A stretch of 44,390 bases of DNA, taken from assembly GCA_015064785.1 (NCBI GenBank), contig SVRM01000021.1:1-44390 (forward strand), given 5' to 3'. This DNA is from Oscillospiraceae bacterium (lineage in GTDB: Bacteria > Bacillota > Clostridia > Oscillospirales > CAG-272). Numbering within the stretch: the first letter of the stretch is position 1; every line of letters begins with the position of its first letter. This document shows, one piece after another, positions 8,843 to 16,982 of this stretch. Made by a program: the position numbers and the translations under genes. The notes under the pieces were generated by a model. It made no database searches. It worked only from the letters and a program-made list of their open reading frames with translations, and was not told where the DNA came from.

Positions 8843-8880
8843 GACAGGAGCTGTGTTTGGGCGCAGCTTCTGTCTTTTTT
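8843..8880 (+). terminator. Rho-independent terminator after binding-protein copy 2
   Basis: GACAGGAGCTG pairs with CAGCTTCTGTC around a short loop and ends in TTTTTT. Confidence 0.8.
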
Positions 8881-8911
8881 GCTTGAAAAGTCATAAAATT
8901 TTCAAAAACTA

Positions 8912-8940
8912 TTGCAAAATAGAAAAATAATTGGTATAAT
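8912..8940 (+). promoter_or_regulatory. Sigma-A promoter of prfC
   Basis: -35 TTGCAA (8912-8917), 17-nt spacer, -10 TATAAT (8935-8940). It leaves a leader of just over 100 nt before prfC, in which I see no obvious structure. Confidence 0.75.
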
Positions 8941-9053
8941 ATATAAGTTAGATTTGAAAATCATAAGCAAAATATATTCTTGGAGTACACGCCAATGTAA
9001 AAGATATCCTTTTCCGAACAGAATCTATAAAAAGAAGATAATAAGGAGCAATC

Positions 9054-10658
9054 ATGGCAAACTATCAGAACGAAATTGAAAGACGGCGTACCTTCGCCAT
9101 CATTTCTCATCCTGACGCAGGTAAAACGACCTTAACTGAAAAATTCCTTCTGTACGGCGGTGCCATTCAGTCCGCAGGCGCTGTCAAAGGCAAGCAGAGT
9201 GATCGTCACGCGGTTTCTGACTGGATGGACATCGAGCAGAAGCGCGGTATTTCCATTACATCCTCAGTCATGCAGTTTGAATATGAAGGCTACTGCATCA
9301 ACATTCTTGATACGCCCGGTCACCAGGACTTCTCTGAGGACACCTACCGTACACTGATGGCAGCAGACTCTGCTGTCATGGTCATCGACGCAGCAAAAGG
9401 TATTGAGCCTCAGACGAGAAAACTGTTCAAGGTCTGTGCGATGCGTCACATCCCGATTTTCACCTTTATCAACAAGCTCGACCGTGAAGCACGCGATCCG
9501 TTTGATCTTCTGGACGAACTGGAATCGGAGTTCGGCATCGGTACGTATCCGATGAACTGGCCGATTTCCTGCGGCGTCAACTTCAAGGGCGTGTACGACA
9601 GAAATAAAAAGGCGATTGTCACCTTTGACGATGCGCACCGCGGCCGTGAACGTCTGCGCGGCATCGAATGTGATATCACGAACATTGAAAAGCTCGATGA
9701 GCTCATCGGTCCGTACCGCAGAGAAGAGCTGGTTGAACAGGTAGAGCTGCTGGACGGCGCCTGCTTTGATTTTGATCTGGATAAGGTCAGAAACGGCACG
9801 CTGTCTCCCGTTTTCTTCGGCTCTGCGCTGAACAACTTCGGTATTGAGCTGTTTTTGGAGAGCTTCTTAAAGATGACGACCTCGCCGCTGCCGAGAAAGA
9901 CCGGCGATACCGTTGTTGACCCGTTTGATGAAGGCTTCTCTGCCTTTGTATTCAAGATTCAGGCAAACATGAACAAGGCACACCGCGACAGAATCGCGTT
10001 TATGCGTATCTGCTCCGGTAAATTTGAGAAGGACATGGAATATAAGCATGTACAGGGCGGCAAGAACATCCGTCTTTCTCAGCCGCAGCAGATGATGGCG
10101 GCATCCCGTGAAGCAATTACGGAAGCGTATGCCGGCGATATCATCGGTGTCTTTGATCCGGGTATTTTTTCTATCGGCGACACCATCTGCGACAAGAAAA
10201 TGAACATCGAATTTGAGGGCATTCCGACGTTCGCACCGGAGCGCTTTGCTATCGTTGAACAGATTGACTCCATGAAGCGTAAGCAGTTTGCGGCAGGTAT
10301 GCAGCAGATTGCGCAGGAAGGTGCGATTCAGATCTTCTTTGAACCGAACGGCGGCTTGGAACGTGTCATTGTCGGTGTTGTCGGTGAACTGCAATTTGAA
10401 GTACTGGAATCCAGAATGGAAAGCGAGTATAAGGTCAAATTCCGCCGTACCGCGACGGAATACCAGTTTATCCGCCGCTATATGAACAAAGACGTTCCGC
10501 CGACATCCCTCAACCTTTACGATACGAAGTGGGTCAAGGACGTCCGCGGACGCGATTATCTGATCTTCCGTTCCGAGTGGTGCATCAAGTGGGCATACGA
10601 GAAGAATGAGGGCATCGAGCTTGCCGAATTCGGCACGGCGCAGGATGACGATGAATAA
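9054..10658 (+). CDS. prfC: Peptide chain release factor 3 (GTPase)
   Basis: 534 residues, full family length. RF3 is a translational GTPase that removes RF1/RF2 from the ribosome after peptide release. The G domain shows HPDAGKTT (P-loop, residues 19-26), the switch region KRGISITSSV, DTPGHQDF (G3) and NKLDR (G4). The RF3-type middle region includes PISCGVNFKGVYDR and FFGSALNNFG, and the C-terminal domain has VGVVGELQFEV. AAGGAG lies just upstream of the ATG. Monocistronic: its own promoter at 8912 and a strong terminator at 10669. Tetracycline-resistance ribosomal protection proteins are distant relatives, but the motifs fit RF3. Confidence 0.95.
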   Translation: MANYQNEIERRRTFAIISHPDAGKTTLTEKFLLYGGAIQSAGAVKGKQSDRHAVSDWMDIEQKRGISITSSVMQFEYEGYCINILDTPGHQDFSEDTYRTLMAADSAVMVIDAAKGIEPQTRKLFKVCAMRHIPIFTFINKLDREARDPFDLLDELESEFGIGTYPMNWPISCGVNFKGVYDRNKKAIVTFDDAHRGRERLRGIECDITNIEKLDELIGPYRREELVEQVELLDGACFDFDLDKVRNGTLSPVFFGSALNNFGIELFLESFLKMTTSPLPRKTGDTVVDPFDEGFSAFVFKIQANMNKAHRDRIAFMRICSGKFEKDMEYKHVQGGKNIRLSQPQQMMAASREAITEAYAGDIIGVFDPGIFSIGDTICDKKMNIEFEGIPTFAPERFAIVEQIDSMKRKQFAAGMQQIAQEGAIQIFFEPNGGLERVIVGVVGELQFEVLESRMESEYKVKFRRTATEYQFIRRYMNKDVPPTSLNLYDTKWVKDVRGRDYLIFRSEWCIKWAYEKNEGIELAEFGTAQDDDE

Positions 10659-10668
10659 ATGAATCTCC

Positions 10669-10714
10669 CAAAGACCGGACAGGTAAAAATTTGTCCGGTC
10701 TTTGATCTTTTTTG
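10669..10714 (+). terminator. Rho-independent terminator after prfC
   Basis: AAAGACCGGACA and TGTCCGGTCTTT form a 12-bp stem, followed by GATC and a run of seven T. Confidence 0.9.
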
Positions 10715-10768
10715 ACAGAATTTTCAGTGATTTCTGTTTCTGAAGATATAATAAATTTCATAAAACTA

Positions 10769-10798
10769 TTGCCTTTTCTCTGAAATCTGTGATATAAT
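10769..10798 (+). promoter_or_regulatory. Sigma-A promoter of the PocR/AraC regulator gene
   Basis: -35 TTGCCT (10769-10774), 18-nt spacer, -10 TATAAT (10793-10798). Confidence 0.7.
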
Positions 10799-10844
10799 AA
10801 GAATAATAGGGTCTTATCGCGAAAAATCACAGGAGAACTGCATT

Positions 10845-11783
10845 ATGAAATTCAAATTTTCAGAAGAGTTATTGTCATTGTTCCGCGATTTCTATACTAT
10901 GACAAACGGCATCAATATCTCAATTTATGAATCGCCATGTCATATCTCTCAATATGATATGTCAATGAATTATTCCAACTGTGTGGTCTATCCCTCCATT
11001 GACATGGGGAATGTGTTCTGCAAAGCAATCCGTTCGAGCTGTACAGTTGATGAACAATGTCTGCAATGCGATGCGTATTATGCAAATATCTGCCATAAAA
11101 GTGAGAAAATAACCGTCTACCGCTGTCATCTTGGTTTTCTGGAAGCCCAGATTCCGATCGGTGTCGATGGAGAAAATGCGGCGATTTTGTTTTTGGGACA
11201 AGTCTCCGACGGAGAACGCTCCGAGGAACATTTTGAAAATTTGTGGTTTCGGCTGCGTCGGCTGGACAGGGAATACTTCACGGACGAGAAAAAACCGTAT
11301 TTCAGAACGATGTACAACAAGATTCACTTTATGAGTGAAGTGGAATTTTCGGGATACTGTTCATTTTTGTATACGGTGTCACGCGATTGGTTCGCACGCG
11401 GGTTTGTCACGCGCTGCTCGGAAACAATGATGGACGGCATTGACTCCTATATCCGTATGCATATGGGAGAAACCATTGAAGCCGATGATATTTGCAGCGC
11501 TCTGCATATATCCAATGCTACATTGTACCGTGTTCTGAAAAATGAAACAAGCATGGGGCTGAAAAACTATGTGAATCTTTGCAAGATGGAACGTGCAAAA
11601 ATTCTGCTGTCGAATAACTACACTGTGGGTGAAACTGCGATCATGCTCGGTTATGATAATGTCGGATATTTTTCTCGCCTGTTCCGGAATAATGTCGGGA
11701 TATCGCCAACAGAATACAGAAAGCATAATTCCCGATTCCTGATAACGGATGATTTCAATGTGCGGGAAAAAGACGGAATATGA
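10845..11783 (+). CDS. AraC-family transcriptional regulator with PocR sensory domain
   Basis: 312 residues. Residues about 10-165 match the PocR ligand-binding domain, recognised by the spaced cysteines (FCKAI, SSC, QCLQC) and the signature YRCHLGFLEAQIPI. PocR domains bind small molecules such as diols or hydrocarbon derivatives. Residues about 195-295 form an AraC-type double helix-turn-helix: IEADDICSALHISNATLYRVL, then the ML(G)Y(D)NVGYFSRLFRN segment and the closing G(I)SPTEYR. It is therefore a ligand-responsive DNA-binding activator. The next gene downstream on the same strand, 125 bp away, encodes a CBM9-like surface protein and is the most likely target, though that gene carries its own -10 element. 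Ligand unknown. Confidence 0.9.
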   Translation: MKFKFSEELLSLFRDFYTMTNGINISIYESPCHISQYDMSMNYSNCVVYPSIDMGNVFCKAIRSSCTVDEQCLQCDAYYANICHKSEKITVYRCHLGFLEAQIPIGVDGENAAILFLGQVSDGERSEEHFENLWFRLRRLDREYFTDEKKPYFRTMYNKIHFMSEVEFSGYCSFLYTVSRDWFARGFVTRCSETMMDGIDSYIRMHMGETIEADDICSALHISNATLYRVLKNETSMGLKNYVNLCKMERAKILLSNNYTVGETAIMLGYDNVGYFSRLFRNNVGISPTEYRKHNSRFLITDDFNVREKDGI

Positions 11784-11836
11784 GAAAATAGTGCTGATTC
11801 ATGAGAATTTAGTGTCTTCTGTTTTTTTTGTTGATT

Positions 11837-11845
11837 TGATATAAT
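11837..11845 (+). promoter_or_regulatory. Extended -10 promoter of the CBM9-like surface protein gene
   Basis: TGATATAAT (TGn plus TATAAT at 11840-11845) with no recognisable -35 hexamer 17 nt upstream (TTCTGT). Weak -35 elements are common at activator-dependent promoters, and an AraC-type activator is encoded immediately upstream. Confidence 0.55.
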
Positions 11846-11908
11846 TATAGATAGAACAATAGCATGATTTGTTCCGAATACAACAAAAATCAGAAAGAAG
11901 GATATCTT

Positions 11909-12805
11909 ATGATGAAGAAACTCACAGCAGGTGTGATCACATGCCTCATGCTTGGTGCACTGGCTGCCAATGTCAGTGCAGTTGAATCTCCGAAAACGAT
12001 CACGATTCCGCGCGTTCCGGACGGAACCATTAACTTCGCAGACAATGCAACCATGGATGAAGGCTACACGCTTTGTCCCGTACAGGATATGGTTGAACAG
12101 AATCTCGACTATTTCCCGGATAATCCCGAAAACTCTACCGGTAAGTTCTGGGCTTGCTACGACAGTGAATATCTCTATGTTTATGTCGAAGTCAAGGACG
12201 AGGTCATTGACTACTCCCACGAAGACCCTTACCAGACCTGGAATCGCGAATCTGTCGGTGTTATGCTCGACTTTGATTACATTCGTGAGGAGGAATACGA
12301 ATATAACTATGCGACGAACGGTGACCGTGTCGCTTATTTGAACTTTGCAGGTGACTTCGTTGCACAGACCTACCACATTTACGCATCCGATCTGGCAGAT
12401 GGCGATGAATATAAAGATCTGTACGGTCTGTTGAAGCTCCAGTCTGTTGAGAACACCGGCGATGGCAGAATTCTGTACGAAATGGCACTTCCGTTCCCGG
12501 ATGATGTTAAGGTTGAAGAAGGCACAAAGTTTGGATTTGAAGTTCTCGCAACCAATGCGGAAAATGGCTCCAGACAGGGATGCATTTCCTGGTCTCCTGA
12601 GGGCTCTGAAATGTGGCACTACACCGATGTTTGCGGTACTGCAATTCTCGGTGCTGCTCCTGCTGAAGAAGTTCCCGCAGATGACGCTGTCGAAGCTCCT
12701 GCTGATGGTTCTGCGGCTCCTGTAACTTCTGATGCAGGTATTGTTGCCGCAGCTGCTGTTATGGCTGCTGCCGCAGGTATTGTTCTTTCCAAGAAGAAAA
12801 GATAA
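11909..12805 (+). CDS. Secreted CBM9-like protein with C-terminal membrane anchor
   Basis: 298 residues. An N-terminal signal peptide (KKLTAGVITCLMLGALAANVSA) ends near residue 25. Residues about 30-240 resemble the family 9 carbohydrate-binding/DOMON-like beta-sandwich: FWACYDSEYLYVYVEVKDE, ESVGVMLDFDY and a closing YTDVCGTAILG are typical. An Ala/Pro/Asp-rich linker follows, then PVTSDAG, a 20-residue hydrophobic helix and KKKR, a tail like a cell-wall sorting signal but without canonical LPXTG. The start is ATG 11909, 6 nt after AAGGA. The likely role is display of a sugar-binding domain at the surface. Probably controlled by the upstream PocR/AraC regulator. Confidence 0.8.
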   Translation: MMKKLTAGVITCLMLGALAANVSAVESPKTITIPRVPDGTINFADNATMDEGYTLCPVQDMVEQNLDYFPDNPENSTGKFWACYDSEYLYVYVEVKDEVIDYSHEDPYQTWNRESVGVMLDFDYIREEEYEYNYATNGDRVAYLNFAGDFVAQTYHIYASDLADGDEYKDLYGLLKLQSVENTGDGRILYEMALPFPDDVKVEEGTKFGFEVLATNAENGSRQGCISWSPEGSEMWHYTDVCGTAILGAAPAEEVPADDAVEAPADGSAAPVTSDAGIVAAAAVMAAAAGIVLSKKKR

Positions 12806-12821
12806 TTGTATTTTGTCATTG

Positions 12822-12860
12822 AAAAGATCGCAGCGGACATAGAACCTCTGCGATCTTTTT
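12822..12860 (+). terminator. Rho-independent terminator of the CBM9-like gene
   Basis: AAAGATCGCAG pairs with CTGCGATCTTT and ends in T residues, 17 nt past the stop codon. Confidence 0.85.
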
Positions 12861-12874
12861 GTCCATATAACATA

Positions 12875-12906
12875 GAAACCGCCCGAATCGGATTCGAGCG
12901 GTTTTT
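12875..12906. terminator. Second hairpin between convergent genes
   Basis: AAACCGCCCGAATC and GATTCGAGCGGTTT form a tight hairpin with one mismatch, followed on the plus strand by a T tract. It sits 8 nt from the minus-strand stop at 12914 and probably serves both directions. Confidence 0.75.
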
Positions 12907-12913
12907 ATATGTG

Positions 12914-14425
12914 TTATTCGATGGTTTCCTCAAAATTGGTGATGAATTTGTCCAGTGCCTTGGTGTTTGCCTTGACGCGCTTTGCGGCATAAGACGCATA
13001 GTCCTCGGTCTTGTTTGCTGCGAGGGTACGCATGATCATGCCGGCGCCGTTGAGGCTTTCCTGATAGACATACGCAAGGTCGGTCATCGCAGAGTCGTGG
13101 ATGATATCGATGATCTGGGAGGAGAGGTCATCACGGGTATACTTGGTCTTCAGCGCGGTTTCGTAGTAAACCGGTGTGACTTCATAGTAGCTGTAATATG
13201 CCATTGCTTCGAGAACGGCACAGACAGCGTCAACCTTGGTGCAGGTGGTCGGCAGACACATCAGCGTTGCAATATCGTGAACGGAAGACAGATATTCTTC
13301 CTGGTTCTCATCGAACTTCGGGAACGGGATGATACCGTAGTCGTCCTTCATGTCACGCAGATTTTCGGAAGTATACAGGAAGCCGGGGAGGAACAGCGCC
13401 TTGCCCTCGGAGAACCATTCGACATTTTGCAGCGTCGGGTTCGGCTCGACCTTGTTCATCAGAACACCGGGTGCTTCTGCGATCATGTGGTAGATCTTTT
13501 CGTAAATGGCGACGTTGTGTTCTTCTTCGATGGTAAGATAAGGCATATTGTCCTTGTCGCGGCGTGAGAAGACAGAACCCATACCGAAGCCGAAGTTGTC
13601 CATATTGTTAAAGCTGTTGGTGATCAGACCGTACTGGTCGCCATCGTCAATCTGGGAGTTGCCGTTGATGTCCTGATAGCCTTCTTCAGCATATTCCAGC
13701 AGCTTGTCGTGAGTCCACTTGCCGTCGAGAACTTCCTGGTAGAGAATATCAGCATCGTCGTAGATATTGGTGAACAGGTTCTTATTGAAGTACATGGAAC
13801 CGATGCAGCGGATCATGTCAAGGGAAACGTCACCGGTGACGAAATAGATGTTGGACTGGGCACCGATGGACATATTCTCGATGTATGCCTGAGACCACCA
13901 TGGCTGATCCAGCGCCAGGAGTTCCTGATCGGCAAGGTTAAGGAAGCAATGCTCAAGTGCGAGCTTGGAGGAGTTCCACTGAATGACATTATAAAGGTCA
14001 TAAGTCGTATCCCCTGCCATCAGAACCTTGCGGATGGAAGCACCGACATCACCGGACATAACACCGGTATCGACATAGTTGAAGGTCATGTTGAGCTGTT
14101 CTTCAACAGCCATATTGCGCGCGTAGAGGGATTCTTCGACAATATCGCCCTCCGGGTCTCCGACGAGGTCAAGGAAACGTTCTGCGGCGTCAGAGTTCTT
14201 GGTAAAATACCATACATTGATGGTTTCGCCGCCAAGGTCAAGGTCCTTGGGCAGAGCGGACGGAATACGCGGATCTTCGGTAACAGCTTCTGTTACGGCG
14301 GAGGTATCCGCAGTTCCGGAGGTTTCAACGGGCTTGGTATCTGTGGCATCACTGCATGACGCGAGGACGGAACCGGCAGTAAGGAGGGCTGCCAGAAGCA
14401 AAAACTGAGGTCTGATAAGTTTCAT
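12914..14425 (-). CDS. Extracellular solute-binding lipoprotein (third)
   Basis: 503 residues. Lipobox LASC with Cys24, then a Thr/Glu-rich linker. The body shares the layout of the proteins at 5690 and 7321: an early EESLYARN segment, DQPWWSQAYIENMS, FVTGDVSLDM, YFNKNLF and a DINGNSQIDDGDQYG loop that again resembles a calcium-binding EF-hand. Overall similarity to the tandem pair is clearly lower than between them. ATG 14425 is preferred because GAAAGGA lies upstream; the same frame extends to a TTG at 14527, but that region contains the promoter. Monocistronic, no permease nearby. Ligand unknown, probably an oligosaccharide by family. Confidence 0.87.
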   Translation of the reverse strand: MKLIRPQFLLLAALLTAGSVLASCSDATDTKPVETSGTADTSAVTEAVTEDPRIPSALPKDLDLGGETINVWYFTKNSDAAERFLDLVGDPEGDIVEESLYARNMAVEEQLNMTFNYVDTGVMSGDVGASIRKVLMAGDTTYDLYNVIQWNSSKLALEHCFLNLADQELLALDQPWWSQAYIENMSIGAQSNIYFVTGDVSLDMIRCIGSMYFNKNLFTNIYDDADILYQEVLDGKWTHDKLLEYAEEGYQDINGNSQIDDGDQYGLITNSFNNMDNFGFGMGSVFSRRDKDNMPYLTIEEEHNVAIYEKIYHMIAEAPGVLMNKVEPNPTLQNVEWFSEGKALFLPGFLYTSENLRDMKDDYGIIPFPKFDENQEEYLSSVHDIATLMCLPTTCTKVDAVCAVLEAMAYYSYYEVTPVYYETALKTKYTRDDLSSQIIDIIHDSAMTDLAYVYQESLNGAGMIMRTLAANKTEDYASYAAKRVKANTKALDKFITNFEETIE

Positions 14426-14498
14426 GATAAGAATCCTTTCAGCATGTGTAATAAAGGAAAATGCCGTATTCGTTCCCGGCATTTCATCTGTAATAACT

Positions 14499-14527
14499 AT
14501 TATATCATATGCCGGATGAGAAGTCAA
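14499..14527 (-). promoter_or_regulatory. Sigma-A promoter of the third binding-protein gene
   Basis: Minus strand: -35 TTGACT (14522-14527), 17-nt spacer, -10 TATAAT (14499-14504). Confidence 0.85.
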
Positions 14528-14615
14528 GGTTTTCTTGAAAATTGAAAGATTTGAACAAAAATTACGCGGGATGTGCGCAGATGATAAAGATTGTTCTGTT
14601 TTTTGAAAAGAAGTC

Positions 14616-14644
14616 TTGCCAAAACCGCAATTTCGTGGTATACT
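14616..14644 (+). promoter_or_regulatory. Sigma-A promoter of the SDR gene cluster
   Basis: -35 TTGCCA (14616-14621), 17-nt spacer, -10 TATACT (14639-14644) preceded by TGG. Divergent from the promoter at 14499-14527. Confidence 0.75.
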
Positions 14645-14680
14645 TGTCTTTGGAAACCCAAAAGTGATGGGAGGGAGACT

Positions 14681-15466
14681 GTGAATATTGCAGTCATCAC
14701 CGGTGCAAGTGCCGGAATGGGGCGCCAGTTTGTCCTTCAGCTGGCAGAGAAGGAAGCCTTTGATGAAATCTGGGTCATTGCACGGCGTGCTGACCGGCTG
14801 GAAGCGCTGCGAAAAGAATGCCGTGTACCGATCCGTGTACTGGCGCTGGATCTTTCAGATCCGAATTCATATGCTGTGTATCGCGCACAGCTTGCACAAA
14901 TCCTGCCCGGGGTCCGTGTGCTTGTCAACTGTGCAGGATACGGAAAGTTCGGCTCCTGTGAAGAGATTCCTGCCGGAGAACAGCTTGGTATGATCGATCT
15001 CAACTGCCGCGCACTGACAGCTGTAACCATGGAGACACTGCCGTATATGACATCCGGCGCAAAAATCGTGATGGTCGATTCACTGTCTGCATTTCAGCCG
15101 GTACCGTATATGGCGGTCTACGGCGCGACCAAAGCGTATGTGCTGTCGTACAGCCGAGCTTTGAATGCAGAGCTTGCCACGCGCGGGATTCGTGTCATGG
15201 CAGTGGCGCCCGGCTGGGTGAAAACTGATTTCTTTGACCGTGCGGAAAAAGACCGGAAGCATCCGGTTGTGTCGTATATGAATGTCATGTGGGAGCCGGA
15301 AGATGTCGTAAAAACGGCACTACGTGACCTGTACCACAGCAGAAAAGATGTGTCCATCCATGGATTTCCTGTGAAGGCGCAGGTCTTTGGCGTCAAGCTG
15401 CTGCCGCACAGATGGATTATGAACATCTGGCTGAAACAGCAGAAGCTGAACAAAAAACAAACGTGA
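14681..15466 (+). CDS. Short-chain dehydrogenase/reductase
   Basis: 261 residues. A classical SDR Rossmann fold: TGASAGMG (residues 7-14) for NAD(P) binding, VNCAGYG in place of the usual NNAG motif, a serine in the MVDSLSAFQ strand and YGATK with Tyr147 and Lys151 as the catalytic pair. The GTG start at 14681 has GAGGGAG 4-5 nt upstream; the frame is open further upstream but without an initiation signal. It is the first gene of a likely three-gene row with the CBM9-like protein (31 bp later) and the acetyltransferase. Substrate unknown; similar SDRs act on short aldehydes, ketones or acyl groups. Confidence 0.88.
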   Translation: MNIAVITGASAGMGRQFVLQLAEKEAFDEIWVIARRADRLEALRKECRVPIRVLALDLSDPNSYAVYRAQLAQILPGVRVLVNCAGYGKFGSCEEIPAGEQLGMIDLNCRALTAVTMETLPYMTSGAKIVMVDSLSAFQPVPYMAVYGATKAYVLSYSRALNAELATRGIRVMAVAPGWVKTDFFDRAEKDRKHPVVSYMNVMWEPEDVVKTALRDLYHSRKDVSIHGFPVKAQVFGVKLLPHRWIMNIWLKQQKLNKKQT

Positions 15467-15497
15467 AATCAATTTCTATCAAGAAAGGAAATAAAAT

Positions 15498-16121
15498 ATG
15501 AAAGAATACAAAATCAAAATCATGGATCATGCACCGATGTGCGAAAAATGCTGGAGCCGCATTGAAAAGGCGGAGATCAATGAATGCGTTTGGATGGACG
15601 ACTACAAGCCTGTCTGCTATGCACAGGTCTGCTATGTCAAGGGTGATGGCTTCTATGCTCGCCTGACCTGCGAGGAATCCAATCCCAAAGCGGTTCATGA
15701 AGGCTTCTACTCCGATGTTTATAAGGATTCCTGTCTGGAGATGTTCGCAAAGTGGGATGATGCATCTGACAAGTACATCAACATCGAAATGAATTCCAAG
15801 GGTTCCTGCCTGATCGCACTGGGCGCCGACCGTCACGACCGCACACCGATTGACCGGCTCTGCGGACATCCGTTTGATGTCAAGGCCGAAAAGAAGGAAA
15901 ACGAGTGGAGCGTTACCGTTCATGTAACCGAAGAAGACCTTTGCAAAATCTACGGTATCAGCGCGGACAAATTCGTTCCCGGTTATGTCATTATGGGCAA
16001 CTTCTATAAGTGCGGCGATGAAACCGAGGTTGAACATTACGTGATGTGGAATCCCGTCGGCACGGAAAAGCCTGACTACCACAGACCGGAATACTTCGGC
16101 CGCATGGTTCTGGAAGCATAA
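15498..16121 (+). CDS. Cytosolic carbohydrate-binding family 9-like protein
   Basis: 207 residues without signal peptide or membrane helix. The layout agrees with the CBM9-like domain found as stand-alone proteins in Clostridia: a short N-terminal strand, GFYARLTCEESNPKA, DSCLEMFAKW, YINIEMNSKGSCLIALG and a late NFYKCGDE. The residues flanking the sugar site in true CBM9 modules cannot be identified with confidence. A clear AAGGAAA site precedes the ATG. It lies between the SDR and the AAC(3)-like gene and is separated from the latter by one base, so translation of the two is probably coupled. Function unknown. Confidence 0.75.
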   Translation: MKEYKIKIMDHAPMCEKCWSRIEKAEINECVWMDDYKPVCYAQVCYVKGDGFYARLTCEESNPKAVHEGFYSDVYKDSCLEMFAKWDDASDKYINIEMNSKGSCLIALGADRHDRTPIDRLCGHPFDVKAEKKENEWSVTVHVTEEDLCKIYGISADKFVPGYVIMGNFYKCGDETEVEHYVMWNPVGTEKPDYHRPEYFGRMVLEA

Positions 16122-16122
16122 T

Positions 16123-16929
16123 ATGTTTACAAAAGAATACCTGATTGCACAAATCCGCGCGATGGGCATACAAAGCACGGATACAGTCGTGATTCATACC
16201 TCAATGCGTGCCATCGGTGACGTCGACGGCGGTGCCGACACGGTCATAGATGCGTTCTGTGAAGTACTTTCGGACGGCTTGTTTCTTGTTCCGACACATA
16301 CCTGGGGTACGGTTGGTCCGAAGAATCCCGTTTATGATGTCCGGACGGCGATTCCCAACATCGGTGCGCTACCGTGTGCGGCGGCAATGAGAGCTGACGG
16401 TGTCCGCTCTCTGCATCCGACCCATTCGATGTGGGCGAAGGGTGTTGGTGCGGCTGACTTTCTCCGCGGTGAGGAAACGGCACAGACACCGACACCGCCC
16501 GGGTTTGCATGGTCGCGGCTTGCGGATGTCGGAGCGAAGATTCTTCTCATCGGTGTCGGCAATGACAAAAATACGTTCATTCACACGGTGGATGAGCTGT
16601 ATGATCTGCCCGACCGATTGGCATCTGAACCGTATACAGTGATCGTCCGCGGTTATGATGGACAGGAATACACGCATCTGCAGTATGCACACAGATGCAG
16701 TCGTACATGGGACGTTTCGAAGTACTTTGTCAATTTTGAACCGGCGTTCCTTGCCTGCGGCGTACAAACCGCGGGACAGCTTGGCAATGCAGCAGTCCGT
16801 ATTGTCGATGCCCGGAAATGCCGTGATACGGTTCTGCGGATCTATCGCAGTGCCGCTGCGGATGAATCCCGTGCTGACAAGGATTTGTGTGTCGAATACC
16901 TCGATATTCCCGAATCCTATTATAAATAA
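16123..16929 (+). CDS. AAC(3)-family N-acetyltransferase
   Basis: 268 residues, the normal length for the aminoglycoside 3-N-acetyltransferase/YokD fold. Family landmarks: VIHTSMRAIGDVDGG, FLVPTHTW, RSLHPTHSMWAKG containing the His of the active site, and LLIGVGNDKNTFIHTVDE. These enzymes transfer acetyl from acetyl-CoA to an amine. Many chromosomal members (YokD-like) do not confer drug resistance, and nothing here shows the substrate is an aminoglycoside. ATG 16123 begins one base after the stop of the previous gene, with GGAAG upstream inside that gene. Followed by a long hairpin that mainly serves the opposing operon. Confidence 0.88.
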   Translation: MFTKEYLIAQIRAMGIQSTDTVVIHTSMRAIGDVDGGADTVIDAFCEVLSDGLFLVPTHTWGTVGPKNPVYDVRTAIPNIGALPCAAAMRADGVRSLHPTHSMWAKGVGAADFLRGEETAQTPTPPGFAWSRLADVGAKILLIGVGNDKNTFIHTVDELYDLPDRLASEPYTVIVRGYDGQEYTHLQYAHRCSRTWDVSKYFVNFEPAFLACGVQTAGQLGNAAVRIVDARKCRDTVLRIYRSAAADESRADKDLCVEYLDIPESYYK

Positions 16930-16935
16930 AAATAC

Positions 16936-16972
16936 CGGCGATGCCGCAGGGAAGACCCTGACAGCATCGCCG
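16936..16972. terminator. Long hairpin between convergent operons
   Basis: CGGCGATGC (16936-16944) pairs with GCATCGCCG (16964-16972), with an inner CAGGG/CCCTG stem. The T tract (TATTTTTATT) is on the minus strand, so it mainly terminates the nusB-to-M29 operon. Confidence 0.8.
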
Positions 16973-16982
16973 ATTTGATATA

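Noticed and set aside
11651..12619. A 322-codon minus-strand frame over the AraC-CBM9 junction
   Set aside because: It crosses a promoter and two supported genes and has no homology-like motif or ribosome binding site.
12806..13567. A 253-codon plus-strand frame beginning within the terminators after the CBM9-like gene
   Set aside because: It runs antisense to the third binding-protein gene and starts amid two transcription terminators.
16123..16929. Antibiotic-resistance gene call for the AAC(3)-like protein
   Set aside because: Fold-level match only; chromosomal YokD-like members are common and the context is metabolic, with no mobile element nearby.
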